Below are positions 38,490-46,474 of a DNA stretch of 64,000 nt, piece after piece; positions within the stretch are counted from its first letter, which is position 1, and every line of letters begins with the position of its first letter. The DNA lies in assembly GCF_005877885.1 (NCBI RefSeq), contig NZ_VCHY01000005.1, positions 124,001 to 188,000 of the forward strand, given 5' to 3'. The notes under the pieces are model-generated. The model had not been told where the DNA came from. It saw only the letters and a list, made by a program, of their open reading frames with translations, and did not search any database. This DNA comes from Labilibacter sediminis. Its GTDB lineage: Bacteria; Bacteroidota; Bacteroidia; Bacteroidales; Marinilabiliaceae. Made by a program: the position numbers and the translations under genes.

Positions 38490-38641
38490 TTCTTCATTTT
38501 TTAAGGGTTATAAATTATACCCTCAAAATAACGGTGAACAAAAAACATATAAAATTAAGAGATGCCCAATAGAAATATAATACTGCTAAATGGTGTATTC
38601 CCTGAATTAAATCGGAATAAACAATAGCGAGCATAACCAAT

Positions 38642-39061
38642 TTACTTTTTGCGTTTATACAGCCATCCATCTAAAGGCATGAGGAGTGAATTGATAAGCA
38701 AAATGAACAGGGTAGCGATTAAAGTTTCCAGATAATATCCCGCACCAGCCATACAACCAACTGCCGAACTACACCAAACTGTAGCTGCTGTTGTCAAGCC
38801 CCTAACATTAATTCCTTCTTTAAATATGATGCCTGCTCCCAGAAACCCAATACCGGTAACAACCTGACCTATGATTCGGGTAACATCACCATCGTTTTGG
38901 GTTAAATTAACAGATAATAATACATATAAAGCTGAACCAATGACCACAAGAGTGTTGGTTCGAAGACCGGCCGATTTATGATGCCACTGTCTTTCAATGC
39001 CTATTAAAAAACCCGCTGCCATGGCACAGAGCAAGCGCAGCGAAAACTCCTGTATGCTCAT
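38642..39061 (-). CDS. MgtC/SapB family membrane protein
   Basis: About 139 residues from the ATG at 39061; an upstream in-frame TTG (39097) is less likely because the family begins like SIQEFSLRLLCA. Four to five helices, with the signature GFLIGIERQWHHKSAGLRTNTLV and GAGIIFKEGINVRGLTTAATVWCSSAVG. Family members affect Mg2+ homeostasis and membrane potential, but the C-terminal regulatory domain of virulence MgtC is absent here. Role in this organism unknown. Confidence 0.88.
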   Translation of the reverse strand: MSIQEFSLRLLCAMAAGFLIGIERQWHHKSAGLRTNTLVVIGSALYVLLSVNLTQNDGDVTRIIGQVVTGIGFLGAGIIFKEGINVRGLTTAATVWCSSAVGCMAGAGYYLETLIATLFILLINSLLMPLDGWLYKRKK

Positions 39062-39119
39062 AATATATAATCTCTTAACAAATATTTTAATACTCAATAA
39101 ATACCTTGCCGGTAGTTTA

Positions 39120-39617
39120 CTACCTTAAAGTCACCTGTACCCCATACACATCATTATCCACATTTGACTCCGTATATTCGCACAATATATCAAATTCAAA
39201 ATAAGCTTTACGCTTATCATATGGTTTTAGCATGCTGTAAGGAAGGTTGTACTTGCCCACTGCATTTCCATCTAAAAAAAAGGACAAACGCATATAGTCG
39301 TCATGGTTATCCATTCTAAACTCCCAGTTACCAATACCATTCCGGAACATTACACCATATTTATCCAACACAAAATATTCCTCAAAAGGTCCCTTATTTG
39401 TGCCATCACAATAAATTTTATTAAAGAAAACTGTTAAAGCTACATCTTCAAACATAGCTGTTACATCATTACCTGTGTTATTTGAAATTACTTTTACCTG
39501 ACCGCCAACCAACAACCCAAAATTAATTTCAGTGGTTTCGGTTTTTTTACATTCTTCTTCATTCTCAAATAACTCGCAGGATGTTGCAAGCAGAAGAAAA
39601 ATGAAAATCCACTTCAT
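39120..39617 (-). CDS. Small lipoprotein, unknown function
   Basis: From the ATG at 39617 the protein starts MKWIFIFLLLATSCELF, a clean lipoprotein signal (lipobox ATSC); an earlier in-frame ATG at 39635 adds six residues and fits less well. About 165 residues, beta-rich, no recognised family. It sits between marC and mgtC on the same strand with a hairpin upstream, so it may be expressed with marC or from its own promoter. Confidence 0.65.
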   Translation of the reverse strand: MKWIFIFLLLATSCELFENEEECKKTETTEINFGLLVGGQVKVISNNTGNDVTAMFEDVALTVFFNKIYCDGTNKGPFEEYFVLDKYGVMFRNGIGNWEFRMDNHDDYMRLSFFLDGNAVGKYNLPYSMLKPYDKRKAYFEFDILCEYTESNVDNDVYGVQVTLR

Positions 39618-39668
39618 GCATATTAACCTATCCATTTCCCTAATTATTATGCGTTAAACTACCTTATT

Positions 39669-39706
39669 AACCTTCTATCTAACAAACCATCGTTAGATAG
39701 AAGGTT
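39669..39706. terminator. Strong hairpin downstream of marC
   Basis: Perfect 15-bp stem AACCTTCTATCTAAC with GTTAGATAGAAGGTT, loop of 8 nt. There is no T tract on either strand, so it may be a terminator of another kind, an attenuator or an RNA-stabilising structure between marC and the lipoprotein gene. Confidence 0.5.
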
Positions 39707-39805
39707 ATTACATATAAGTTACAACAGAAAGCAGGTGACATCAAGCTTGTTATACATAAACACAGTTTATGCGTTGATAATCTATATCATATCAGAGTTT
39801 TAAAA

Positions 39806-40441
39806 TCACTTCCCTAACATATCCAACACAATAGGTTTTAAACCACTAAAGAAGAACTCCACCGCAATCACCATCACAATTAACCCCATCAACCTCATCA
39901 TTACATTATTTCCGGTTTCGCCTAAAAACTTAATGATACGCGATGAGCTGTAATAAATCAGATAAGTGAGTATCATTACCATTAGCAGCATTAAAATAAG
40001 TACTGCTTTTAGGCCTATGGTAGTGGCATCTTCCATTAAAACGATGGCGTTGGTTATGGCACCGGGACCACAGATCATAGGTATAGCTAATGGTGTTATG
40101 GAAATATCGTTTACATACGTTTTGATTTCGGAATCCTTTATTTTTACTTTACCTAACCTTGCCTGTAACATATCCATTCCCATGATAAAGAAAATAGCCC
40201 CTCCCACTATTCTTAAACTATTGACTGAGATACCAAAAAACTTAAAGAGCAACTGCCCGGAAAAGGCAAAGGCTACAATCACAAAAAAAGAAACAAGGGT
40301 AGCTTTCTTTGCTGTTTTAACTCGATGGGATTGATCCAGATCGGCCGTCATGGTTAAAAACACAGGCATAGATCCCAATGGATTTATTAAAGTAAAAAAA
40401 GAAGTAAATGAAAGCAGTGCAAAGGTTATAAGTTCGTTCAT
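39806..40441 (-). CDS. MarC-family integral membrane protein
   Basis: A 211-residue protein with six helices. It starts with ALLSFTSFFTLINPLGSMPVFLTM, the family opening (NP-G-P), and has LAIPMICGPGAITNAIVL in the second half repeat. MarC proteins were once linked to multiple antibiotic resistance, but that role was withdrawn; function unknown. The MITE-like element at 40460 lies directly upstream. Confidence 0.9.
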   Translation of the reverse strand: MNELITFALLSFTSFFTLINPLGSMPVFLTMTADLDQSHRVKTAKKATLVSFFVIVAFAFSGQLLFKFFGISVNSLRIVGGAIFFIMGMDMLQARLGKVKIKDSEIKTYVNDISITPLAIPMICGPGAITNAIVLMEDATTIGLKAVLILMLLMVMILTYLIYYSSSRIIKFLGETGNNVMMRLMGLIVMVIAVEFFFSGLKPIVLDMLGK

Positions 40442-40848
40442 TACATGAGTTTAAGATTTATACCAATACTACATTAAAATGAGCCTTATTCTTTCGTTCT
40501 TTTTTACTTATACTTCGTTGAAAAATATCACCGTAGCTATGGCTATGACTCAATTTTTATTTTATGATTATTGCTGCTTTCGGCATTATTCAAGCAAGCT
40601 TGATACTGCACTCATTTATCGCAATAATTCGCCTTGTCTAAGCTAAAAATATTCAAAACAATTTAAGGCTCACTTTAAAATAGAATTGGTATTACATGCA
40701 AGATTGAGAATATTCCGTATACAAAACAATGATATCTATCTGCCTGAATTTTTACACAATTACTTTATTAATCGATACCTTCTCCCGGGCAACTTGCTCA
40801 AACTGAATTTTCCAAATGGAACACATGAACTGTCAAAACTCCATAAAC
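40442..40848. other. Gene-free spacer containing a MITE-like repeat
   Basis: Between the start of marC and the stop of the aldo/keto reductase gene. 40460-40694 is an inverted-repeat element; the remaining ~150 bp show no ORF, hairpin or promoter I can support. Confidence 0.65.
40460..40694. repeat. MITE-like element, second family
   Basis: The ends are inverted repeats of about 28 bp with mismatches: left ATACCAATACTACATTAAAA...GAGCCTTA, and right, read on the other strand, ATACCAATTCTATTTTAAAG...GAGCCTTA. The ~235-bp interior has no ORF. It differs from the 2290/12176 family. The transposase source is unknown. Confidence 0.72.
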
Positions 40849-41850
40849 CTAAACTTTCTTATAATACTCCACCTCATTGCCTGCAAGTTTATGCACACGT
40901 GTCATCAATTCTAATCGCTCCTCTTCTGAGAACTTAACAAAACGTTTAGCCAGCTCAATTTTCTCCTGTAAATATTCTTTATTTTCAGCCCCTGTTATTA
41001 AAACACTAACAGGTAAAGACCACACAAAATTCAACGCTTCTTCTATGGAGATATAATTTGGAATCAAAGGATCATCTGAAGTCCACTTTAATTTATCCCG
41101 CACTTTCTTTTCTTTAAAAAACCGACCATCTGAAAGAGTTTTCATGGCAAGAACACCATAATTTTGTTCGAGAGCTAAGGGCAGCACATTTTTTATAAAA
41201 CTATGAAAATGTGAGTCTATTACATTAATGGGCATTTGAACCGTTTCGAAAATATCATTGCCCGAAGTTTTATCAAACATTTGCTTATGCGCAAAAGGAT
41301 TCTGATGGCCGGTAAAACCAATATATTTGACTTTCCCCTGTGCTTTGGCTTTTTCAAATACCTCCAATATCTGATTTTGAATACGATTATCCACATCTTG
41401 CGGAGTTTGCAGTGCATGGACCTGCCATAAATCGATGTAATCGCATCTTAACCTTTTAAGAGATGCCTCCAGATGAGTCATTGCCAACTCACCATTGCGT
41501 GCTGTTGTTTTGGTCATGATAAAAACCTCATCCCTATACTTAGGTACCAGGTATTTACCATAGCGATTTTCACTTTCCCCTTTTGCGTAAGATTCTGCTG
41601 TATCGTAAAAACGAATACCCCCTTCCATTGCAGTCTCTATCACTTCCTGAGCATCTTTTTCACCAGTCCAGCCAACGTGATAACCACCTAGTCCGAGCAT
41701 TGTAACATTAACTCCCGTTTTACCTAATTTTCGCAATGGAAGTATCTTACCCCATTTATCTTTTGGGGCTGCAGTTAAATCTGTAACCGGAAGCATCATA
41801 CCCCCTGTTAATAAAGCAAGATATTTAAGAAAATCGCGTCTTTGTACCAT
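40849..41850 (-). CDS. Aldo/keto reductase with Tat-type signal
   Basis: A 333-residue protein starting MVQRRDFLKYLALLTGG, a twin-arginine signal, so probably exported folded with its NADP(H)-type cofactor. The catalytic tetrad is present: D83 and Y88 (FYDTAESY), K114 (IMTKT) and H145 (WQVHAL). ENRYGKYL and KVKYIGFTGH fit the family. Substrate unknown. Single gene. Confidence 0.87.
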   Translation of the reverse strand: MVQRRDFLKYLALLTGGMMLPVTDLTAAPKDKWGKILPLRKLGKTGVNVTMLGLGGYHVGWTGEKDAQEVIETAMEGGIRFYDTAESYAKGESENRYGKYLVPKYRDEVFIMTKTTARNGELAMTHLEASLKRLRCDYIDLWQVHALQTPQDVDNRIQNQILEVFEKAKAQGKVKYIGFTGHQNPFAHKQMFDKTSGNDIFETVQMPINVIDSHFHSFIKNVLPLALEQNYGVLAMKTLSDGRFFKEKKVRDKLKWTSDDPLIPNYISIEEALNFVWSLPVSVLITGAENKEYLQEKIELAKRFVKFSEEERLELMTRVHKLAGNEVEYYKKV

Positions 41851-42110
41851 AACAAAAGCATTAAAATACTTCTAAATTTAAGCAATGCTCTTGCAAATGT
41901 AAATAGCAGAAAACTAATTAACTCAACTCATTATAAATGAGGCATATTAAATCCTCATTCCCTGAAACGATATTCAGATAAAAGATATTGGAACTTATCG
42001 GTTTCTATTGGCAGACTCAAGCACTTTCTATTCATCCAACCAAAGACGCTATTCCTGTAGTTGAATTACAGCATTGCCTAATACTCATTTTTTTTAAAAT
42101 ATCAGTTATT

Positions 42111-43502
42111 TTAAACCTGTTCTCCTGTTCGCTTCATATCTCCCCTGCTCATGGAAAAATAAATTCCAGCAATGCTGATGATCGAAAAACTAATAAATCC
42201 CCATTGAAGAGCATTCATAAATAAGGAAACTGACACCCTCTCAATAGCCATATCTCCAAACATAACTGCAAAAAACAGTGTAGCAATAGTCATACTAAAA
42301 ATTTGACCTATCACCCGCATGGTTGCCGCAGATCCTGATGCAAAGCCATACTGAGATTTTCCTATGGAACTCATAATGGTATTCATATTGGGAGATGAGA
42401 AAAATGCAAATCCCAATCCCTCCCAAATCAAAACCATTACAATAACCCAAACAGGAGTTGATGGTGACAGAAAAGCAAAAGCAACCAATCCGATGGTACA
42501 CATCACCATACCTAAAGTAGCCAGGTATCTTGATTGAATTTGATCAGAAAGGCGTCCTGCCAATGGAGAAAACAAAGCCATCATAACGGGTTGGGCAATT
42601 AAAACCATGCCGGCTTCACGGGGTGTAAGACTTTGTATTTTTTGCAGATAAAGACTGAGTAAAAAAATAATCGCAAAAGTAGCACTGTAATTAATTAACG
42701 CCGCTAAATTTGAATAGGCAAACAGTCGATTTCGGGTATACAATCTGGTTTCAATCACCGGCATTTCAGACCTACTCTCAAGCAACCAGAAAATAAGCAG
42801 TGCTAATATCCCACCTCCTTGCATCAGCCATCCTGATATAGAAGGAATAAATGATGAACCATAAACCAGCGCTACCAGACCAAGCATATAAAAAAAAGTT
42901 CCTTTTAAGTCGGTCTTTTGAGACTTACCCTCATAAACTTTATCCTCCCCAAAAAATAAAAATGCAATAATTGAAGTAAACACACCTAGTACCGAAACCA
43001 CATAAAAGATAGACCTCCAGCCTAAAGACTCAGTTAACCAGCCTCCGACAAAAGGCCCCAGCGCCAATCCCAAATAAACCGCTGATACTGCAATTCCGAT
43101 TACCCGCCCCCTATACTGTGGCAAAAATGATGATACTAAAATAGCCGGTCCTGTAGTAGTGGTAAGTGCAGTTCCTATGCCCTGAATATATCTGAAGAAT
43201 ATAAGCCAAAAGCCTGTAGCGGATAAACCTGATGCCAAAGATGAAAGGGTAAAAATAACCACACCTACCTTGAACAACAGACGAATACCTTTAACATCTC
43301 CCCAACGGCCCACAGGAAGTAAAAACATGGCTGTAGAAAGCAAAAACGCTGTCACCACCCAACTCAACTCCACCGCATCAAGCCCAAAACTCTTTTCAAT
43401 GGCCGGCAAAGCTATACTTACCGACGATATCAAAAAAGTTCCCAAAAATGAGGTAACAGCCACTATGCCCAATATCCATATTTGCTTTTTAGTATAGTGC
43501 AT
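42111..43502 (-). CDS. MFS transporter, EmrB/QacA (DHA2-like) drug exporter type
   Basis: A 463-residue inner-membrane protein with 12-14 helices. Motif A is represented by FLLPVGRWGDVKGIRLLF and motif C by GLALGPFVGGWLTESLGWRSIFYV, typical of drug/H+ antiporters of the DHA2 group. No TetR or MarR regulator is adjacent. Substrate unknown. Confidence 0.88.
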   Translation of the reverse strand: MHYTKKQIWILGIVAVTSFLGTFLISSVSIALPAIEKSFGLDAVELSWVVTAFLLSTAMFLLPVGRWGDVKGIRLLFKVGVVIFTLSSLASGLSATGFWLIFFRYIQGIGTALTTTTGPAILVSSFLPQYRGRVIGIAVSAVYLGLALGPFVGGWLTESLGWRSIFYVVSVLGVFTSIIAFLFFGEDKVYEGKSQKTDLKGTFFYMLGLVALVYGSSFIPSISGWLMQGGGILALLIFWLLESRSEMPVIETRLYTRNRLFAYSNLAALINYSATFAIIFLLSLYLQKIQSLTPREAGMVLIAQPVMMALFSPLAGRLSDQIQSRYLATLGMVMCTIGLVAFAFLSPSTPVWVIVMVLIWEGLGFAFFSSPNMNTIMSSIGKSQYGFASGSAATMRVIGQIFSMTIATLFFAVMFGDMAIERVSVSLFMNALQWGFISFSIISIAGIYFSMSRGDMKRTGEQV

Positions 43503-43799
43503 CGAACTGCTTCTTATAAACCTTGAAAAATTTAACTAACCATTATACACGCCTGTTGTCAAGTTAATAAAATTATTAAAGCGTTTTGGCTGTAACCAAT
43601 GCCAACTTTTTAATAAATACTCCTTATAACAAACAAAACATATCCATTTCAAATATGCCTGGGATTTTATTTCTGCTGAAATTGTTTATATTTAAAAACA
43701 ATTCATTTTATCCTTAATCTGAAATTACATTAACACTAAACCAGTTATATCAGGTTGTTCTCATATGCCCGGTTATCTGTGTTTATAAATTATTATTCT

Positions 43800-44030
43800 A
43801 TGAAAAAAATTGCAACATCCTTATTACTATTGGCATTAATTGCTGTTGGCTGTGGTGGGAAAAAAGAAAAAACAGAACAAAGTGAAAATACTCCTGTTGA
43901 AAACACAGAAGTAAAAACTACAGAAGAAGTTAGCACGATTGATTCTGTAATTACCCAGCTCGAAGCCAGTAAATCAGAAATTGAAGAGTCAGCAAAAAAA
44001 CTAGATAACCTACTTAAAGACATCCAATAA
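43800..44030 (+). CDS. Small acidic lipoprotein
   Basis: From the ATG at 43800, 76 residues: signal with lipobox AVGC, then a Lys/Glu/Thr-rich linker and a short amphipathic helix (VITQLEASKSEIEESAKKL). An in-frame start upstream at 43755 would bury the lipoprotein signal, so I reject it. Ten bp upstream of the coiled-coil gene, so the two probably form one unit. No family recognised. Confidence 0.7.
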   Translation: MKKIATSLLLLALIAVGCGGKKEKTEQSENTPVENTEVKTTEEVSTIDSVITQLEASKSEIEESAKKLDNLLKDIQ

Positions 44031-44040
44031 TACCTACACC

Positions 44041-44613
44041 ATGATGAACATACTTAAAAAAATTACATTGGCTTTATGCCTGTGCGTTTTAGCATCAGGC
44101 GTTTCATATGCTCAGCAAGGGAAAGAAAAAGCTGAGAAACATATACAAAAAGAAAAGGGTAAAGCAAAAGCCGCACATAAAAAAGAAAAAGAGAAGCAGG
44201 AAAAAATTAAAGAAGAAAAAGCAAAAGAACTCGATGACGAGGCCAAAGAGGTAGAGGAAAAAGCTCAAAAAGGGAAAGGCCATGCCTATGGTAAAAACAA
44301 AGGCGAACTAAAAGGCAAAGAATTTGGTCAGGAAAGGGCACGGATGGCCCAATTAAAAAAAGAAGAAAAAAAGAAAGAACTCAACGAATCCATGGAAAAA
44401 GGCAATGAAAAGATAATAGAAGCCAACAAAAAAATAAAAGCGTCGAAAGATCAACTTGAAAAAGAAAAAGAAAAAGAAACTATCTCAAAAGAAGAATACG
44501 AGGAGCGTGCAGAGAAAATTAAAAAGGCTGAAAAAGGCGTGAAAGATTTGGAAGAGAAAATTGAAAAGGCCAAAGCCATGAAACCAGCTGTAGCATCAGA
44601 AGAACAAGAGTAA
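44041..44613 (+). CDS. Secreted Lys/Glu-rich coiled-coil protein
   Basis: A 190-residue protein with signal peptide 1-25 (VSYAQ), then an almost entirely charged helix rich in Lys and Glu, interrupted by KGHAYGKNKGELKGKEFGQERARM. Predicted as a long coiled coil in the periplasm. Composition makes homology searches unreliable; I do not assign a function. It is paired with the small lipoprotein upstream and followed 25 bp after the stop by the first 43-nt hairpin repeat. Confidence 0.68.
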   Translation: MMNILKKITLALCLCVLASGVSYAQQGKEKAEKHIQKEKGKAKAAHKKEKEKQEKIKEEKAKELDDEAKEVEEKAQKGKGHAYGKNKGELKGKEFGQERARMAQLKKEEKKKELNESMEKGNEKIIEANKKIKASKDQLEKEKEKETISKEEYEERAEKIKKAEKGVKDLEEKIEKAKAMKPAVASEEQE

Positions 44614-44638
44614 TTAAAGGTTTTCATTAAGACATTAA

Positions 44639-44681
44639 AGACCCGTTCCTTATGAGCTTCATGCAAATAGGGAACGGGTCT
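44639..44681 (+). repeat. 43-nt hairpin repeat, copy 1
   Basis: AGACCCGTTCCTTAT pairs with ATAGGGAACGGGTCT around a 13-nt loop. 25 bp after the stop of the coiled-coil gene, so it could also act as its terminator. Similarity to copy 2 continues about 40 bp downstream to AATAGACACGG. Confidence 0.85.
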
Positions 44682-44683
44682 TC

Positions 44684-45248
44684 TATGTTTTATCCTTTTC
44701 CATCAATAGACACGGAATTCATTCCGTGGTTCTGATCAACAAATACAATTTGGTTTTAACCTAAACCTAACCCTTACTTGCCTTAATAAAACAATAATCA
44801 TACATGCTTTATCGTTGACCCTTAACGGTCTTTATGATCAGACGGATGATCTTTTGCCTTGATGCAAAAGAACCAAAAAATCAAGTCAAGAAGAATGCCT
44901 CCCCGCTCTTCCAAATAGTTATTAATTCTAACGAAGTAATATGTTTTGCAAACATAAAGACACAGCCCCTTCGCTGAATTATTTAAACTATTTGAAATTC
45001 ATCACTACATTGGCCTTCTGTTTCTTGACTGGCCAACGCTAGAAAAAATATATCCCAGAAAGAGAATTTTATTGGAGAAATAATTAACTCACAAACAATA
45101 CTATTTTGTAAAGACCAGTTCCTTATGAGCTTCATGCAAATAGGGAACGGGTCTCTATTTTTATATCTTTTTTCTTCAATAGACACGGGATTCCAGTCCG
45201 ACGGAAGGCGAGATATCCTGTGATAAGAATTGCAAATAACAGATTTTT
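44684..45248. other. Gene-free repeat-rich spacer
   Basis: No credible gene. Contains a palindrome CACGGAAT/ATTCCGTG near 44713-44730, a hairpin CTTTTGCC...GCAAAAG near 44850-44870, and hairpin repeat copy 2 at 45112-45154. Parts resemble the spacer at 52611-52954 in order of elements, suggesting a decayed dispersed repeat. The ORF on the minus strand here is not supported. Confidence 0.55.
45112..45154 (+). repeat. 43-nt hairpin repeat, copy 2
   Basis: Identical to copy 1 except AGACCAG for AGACCCG in the left arm. Not directly after a plus-strand gene. Confidence 0.83.
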
Positions 45249-45653
45249 TTAAATAGACTCTGGTTCGTACCCAATAAGCCACTTAAACGCTTTACCTAAA
45301 ATACTAAACCAATTTTCTTCTTTAATAGCCTCCAGCTCTCCTTTATCAAGCCAAATGCCTTTGCATGAAGGGCAATAATCAATGATTACTTTATGGTCTC
45401 TTGGATGTTCCACTTTTTCAAGTAACTGCATATTACTGCAGGAAGGACAGCTTAATGCTGCATATTGTTCTTTTCGTTTTGGAATTTTTCTAATCTCAAT
45501 AAACGTTGGTTCTACCAACTTTTCAATCTCTGTTAATTCTCCCTTATCAAACCATTTACCTCCACACGAATTACACGCATCTATTTCAATACTTGCATTC
45601 ATATCATTAATTACTTCTTTGCTAAGGGACGAATTACATCTCGGACAATTCAT
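45249..45653 (-). CDS. TFIIB-type zinc ribbon protein (two ribbons)
   Basis: A 134-residue protein with two zf-TFIIB units: C3-C6 with C27-C30 and C69-C72 with C94-C97. Each is followed by the family's W(F/L)DKGEL motif. Small soluble zinc protein of unknown function; nucleic-acid or protein binding is possible. A short hydrophobic stretch at the end (NWFSILGKAFKWLIGY) may contact membrane. Confidence 0.85.
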   Translation of the reverse strand: MNCPRCNSSLSKEVINDMNASIEIDACNSCGGKWFDKGELTEIEKLVEPTFIEIRKIPKRKEQYAALSCPSCSNMQLLEKVEHPRDHKVIIDYCPSCKGIWLDKGELEAIKEENWFSILGKAFKWLIGYEPESI

Positions 45654-45703
45654 AAGGTCTAGTTTTAATATTATACAGTGGCTAAAAGTAATGATTCATT
45701 TTA

Positions 45704-46427
45704 TTATATCTTAACTCCAACTCCCAACATTATACTGTAATTTCTCCATTTCCGGGTGTTTGCTAATACTGACTCATCATAGGATGCCACATCCTTTAAA
45801 CCATAATTAAAACGCGACAACGCCACTGCTTTTAATTTATCGTTAAGCTTAAATTCGTAATCTAATTGTAGAGATATGCCAAAATCATGGGAAGTAAAAT
45901 TTTCTTTAATGTCATCATCATACTCCAAATGCATAGGTTCTGGAAAAGAAAATAGTGTCCCTCCTCCGCCAATAAACCTATCCATGTAAATATCTCCTTT
46001 TTCCTTAGCACTAAGTAAAAAACCAACATAAGTCCCTAAGGATATTCCCAAAGGCACACTTTCAAAAGCCTTAACCTTAAACATAAGGGGTAGGCTCATG
46101 TAAGTTTTATGCAATTTTCCTGAAAATTCAGTGACACTAACTGCACTGTGAAGCTTAATGGTGCTAACATTATAGTTTATACCTGAAAAAATAGAATACC
46201 TATCGTTGAAATTATACTTTATTAAGGCTTCGGCAAAATAACCTGCACCCAATTTATACTCGCCTGATCCTTGTACATCATACAAAGCTATATCAACACT
46301 GCTTTTATAAGGCACCGATAAGGTAGTACCTGCATTGAATTGATAGTTAAACTTTTTTGTCTTGTTGAGCTGATATTTGGTTAATGGAGACTAATACCAG
46401 TAGAATTTGTAGTAAGGTATGTTTCAT
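45704..46427 (-). pseudogene. Outer-membrane beta-barrel protein with a frameshift after the signal peptide
   Basis: From the ATG at 46427 the frame encodes a good signal peptide (MKHTLLQILLVLVSINQISA) and then QQDKKV and a stop. One base removed from the run of six A (minus strand; T run at 46353-46358) gives QQDKKFNYQFNAGTTLSVPYKSS, which continues without interruption into the 200-residue barrel (VPLGISLGTYVGFLLSA, SHDFGISLQLDYEF, YSIMLGVGVKI). So the intact gene would be about 240 residues of PorT-like/OMP_b-brl type. The GTG usable as start at 46312 would lack a signal. Could be a pseudogene, slippage-corrected or phase-variable expression, or a sequencing error. Confidence 0.82.
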
Positions 46428-46474
46428 TGTTTTTTATGGTATGGTGGCAATTAAGCACTGATTACAAATCCGTG

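Noticed and set aside
44983-45282. Minus-strand frame of 99 codons
   Set aside because: Runs through hairpin repeat copy 2 and into the zinc-ribbon gene; no protein-like features.
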